DNA from: Streptomyces triticagri
GTDB taxonomy: Bacteria > Actinomycetota > Actinomycetes > Streptomycetales > Streptomycetaceae
Direction of reading: 5' to 3'
Assembly (NCBI RefSeq): GCF_003429565.1
Contig: NZ_QUAK01000013.1
Location: 20,046 to 84,045 of the forward strand
Length of the DNA: 64,000 bases
Each line of letters opens with the position of its first letter. The first letter of the stretch is position 1. The position numbers and the translations under genes were made by a program. A model generated the notes under the pieces. The model saw only the letters and a list, made by a program, of their open reading frames with translations, was not told the DNA's origin and searched no databases. Shown piece after piece: positions 63,922 through 64,000 of the stretch.

Positions 63922-64000
63922 TGAGCCGAGCGGGTTCGCGGCCAACTCCCTTGCTGCACGAGGAGTTCGGCCGCCGCAGCGTGGCTGCCGTGGACCGAGT
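63922..64000. other. Window end, possible edge of the next gene
   Basis: All three minus-strand frames and at least one plus-strand frame (...LHEEFGRRSVAAVDR) are open to the edge. Too short to decide. Confidence 0.25.

Noticed and set aside
63109..63959. Minus-strand proteins running through the 17-bp array
   Set aside because: The frames are open only because the repeat has no stop in any frame; they run antisense to a clear TetR gene.

Overview
The window is high-GC actinobacterial chromosome, almost certainly Streptomyces or a close relative. The evidence is near-universal G/C in third codon positions, frequent GTG and TTG starts, a WblA-type WhiB regulator, BldG with its anti-sigma partner, a conservon with two cytochromes P450, a Tad-type secretion cluster, and lysine-rich tails on DNA enzymes. 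From memory, gene order closely follows S. coelicolor SCO3539-SCO3580 (run right to left) and the M. tuberculosis Rv3644c-Rv3682 block. This is therefore mostly conserved core chromosome with a few local insertions.

Layout. 1-8.0 kb: penicillin-binding protein (PonA2 type, truncated by the window edge), a secreted GH78-type glycosidase that looks inserted, wblA, and two ArsA/Get3-like ATPases. 8.2-16 kb: DUF4177 protein, RidA, NUDIX and metallo-beta-lactamase-fold proteins, a decayed 19-bp repeat field, crp with a Crp-type operator, nth, a CoA-pyrophosphatase-type NUDIX protein and a MarP-like membrane serine protease. 15.8-28.2 kb: epoxide-hydrolase-like protein, holin-like membrane protein, nhaA, acs, a SulP transporter/carbonic anhydrase fusion, a polysaccharide-deacetylase lipoprotein, a CooC/MinD-type ATPase, a degenerate Fic-like protein and a HAD phosphatase. 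28.3-33.9 kb: a 6C small RNA, two DnaA boxes, and the ssd-tadA-tadB-tadC-pilin-tadE-tadE-like operon.

34.0-40.2 kb: a conservon (cvnA-D) followed by a CYP157-like P450 without the ExxR motif and a CYP154-like P450, all translationally coupled. It sits between the tad operon and a DEAH helicase that I recall as neighbours in S. coelicolor. 40.2-49.3 kb: helicase, bldG-apgA, the proton-pumping pyrophosphatase hppA, a lipoprotein, a methyltransferase and a small membrane protein. 49.6-59.2 kb: topA, a large MFS-thymidylate kinase-coiled coil fusion, DNA polymerase III delta-prime and a secreted peptidase, closed by tRNA-Thr(CGU). 59.4-64.0 kb: an accessory-looking segment with a TetR/SDR/SDR operon under a long inverted-repeat operator, an alpha/beta hydrolase, a second TetR, and nine tandem 17-bp repeats.

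The core genes cover envelope growth, redox and carbon sensing (WblA, Crp), DNA repair and topology, the anti-sigma-factor switch BldG/ApgA, membrane energetics (NhaA, HppA) and Tad-type export. The inserted modules (conservon, GH78 gene, post-tRNA segment) and several short tandem-repeat tracts are the places most worth a second look. No insertion sequence, prophage or CRISPR array was seen.
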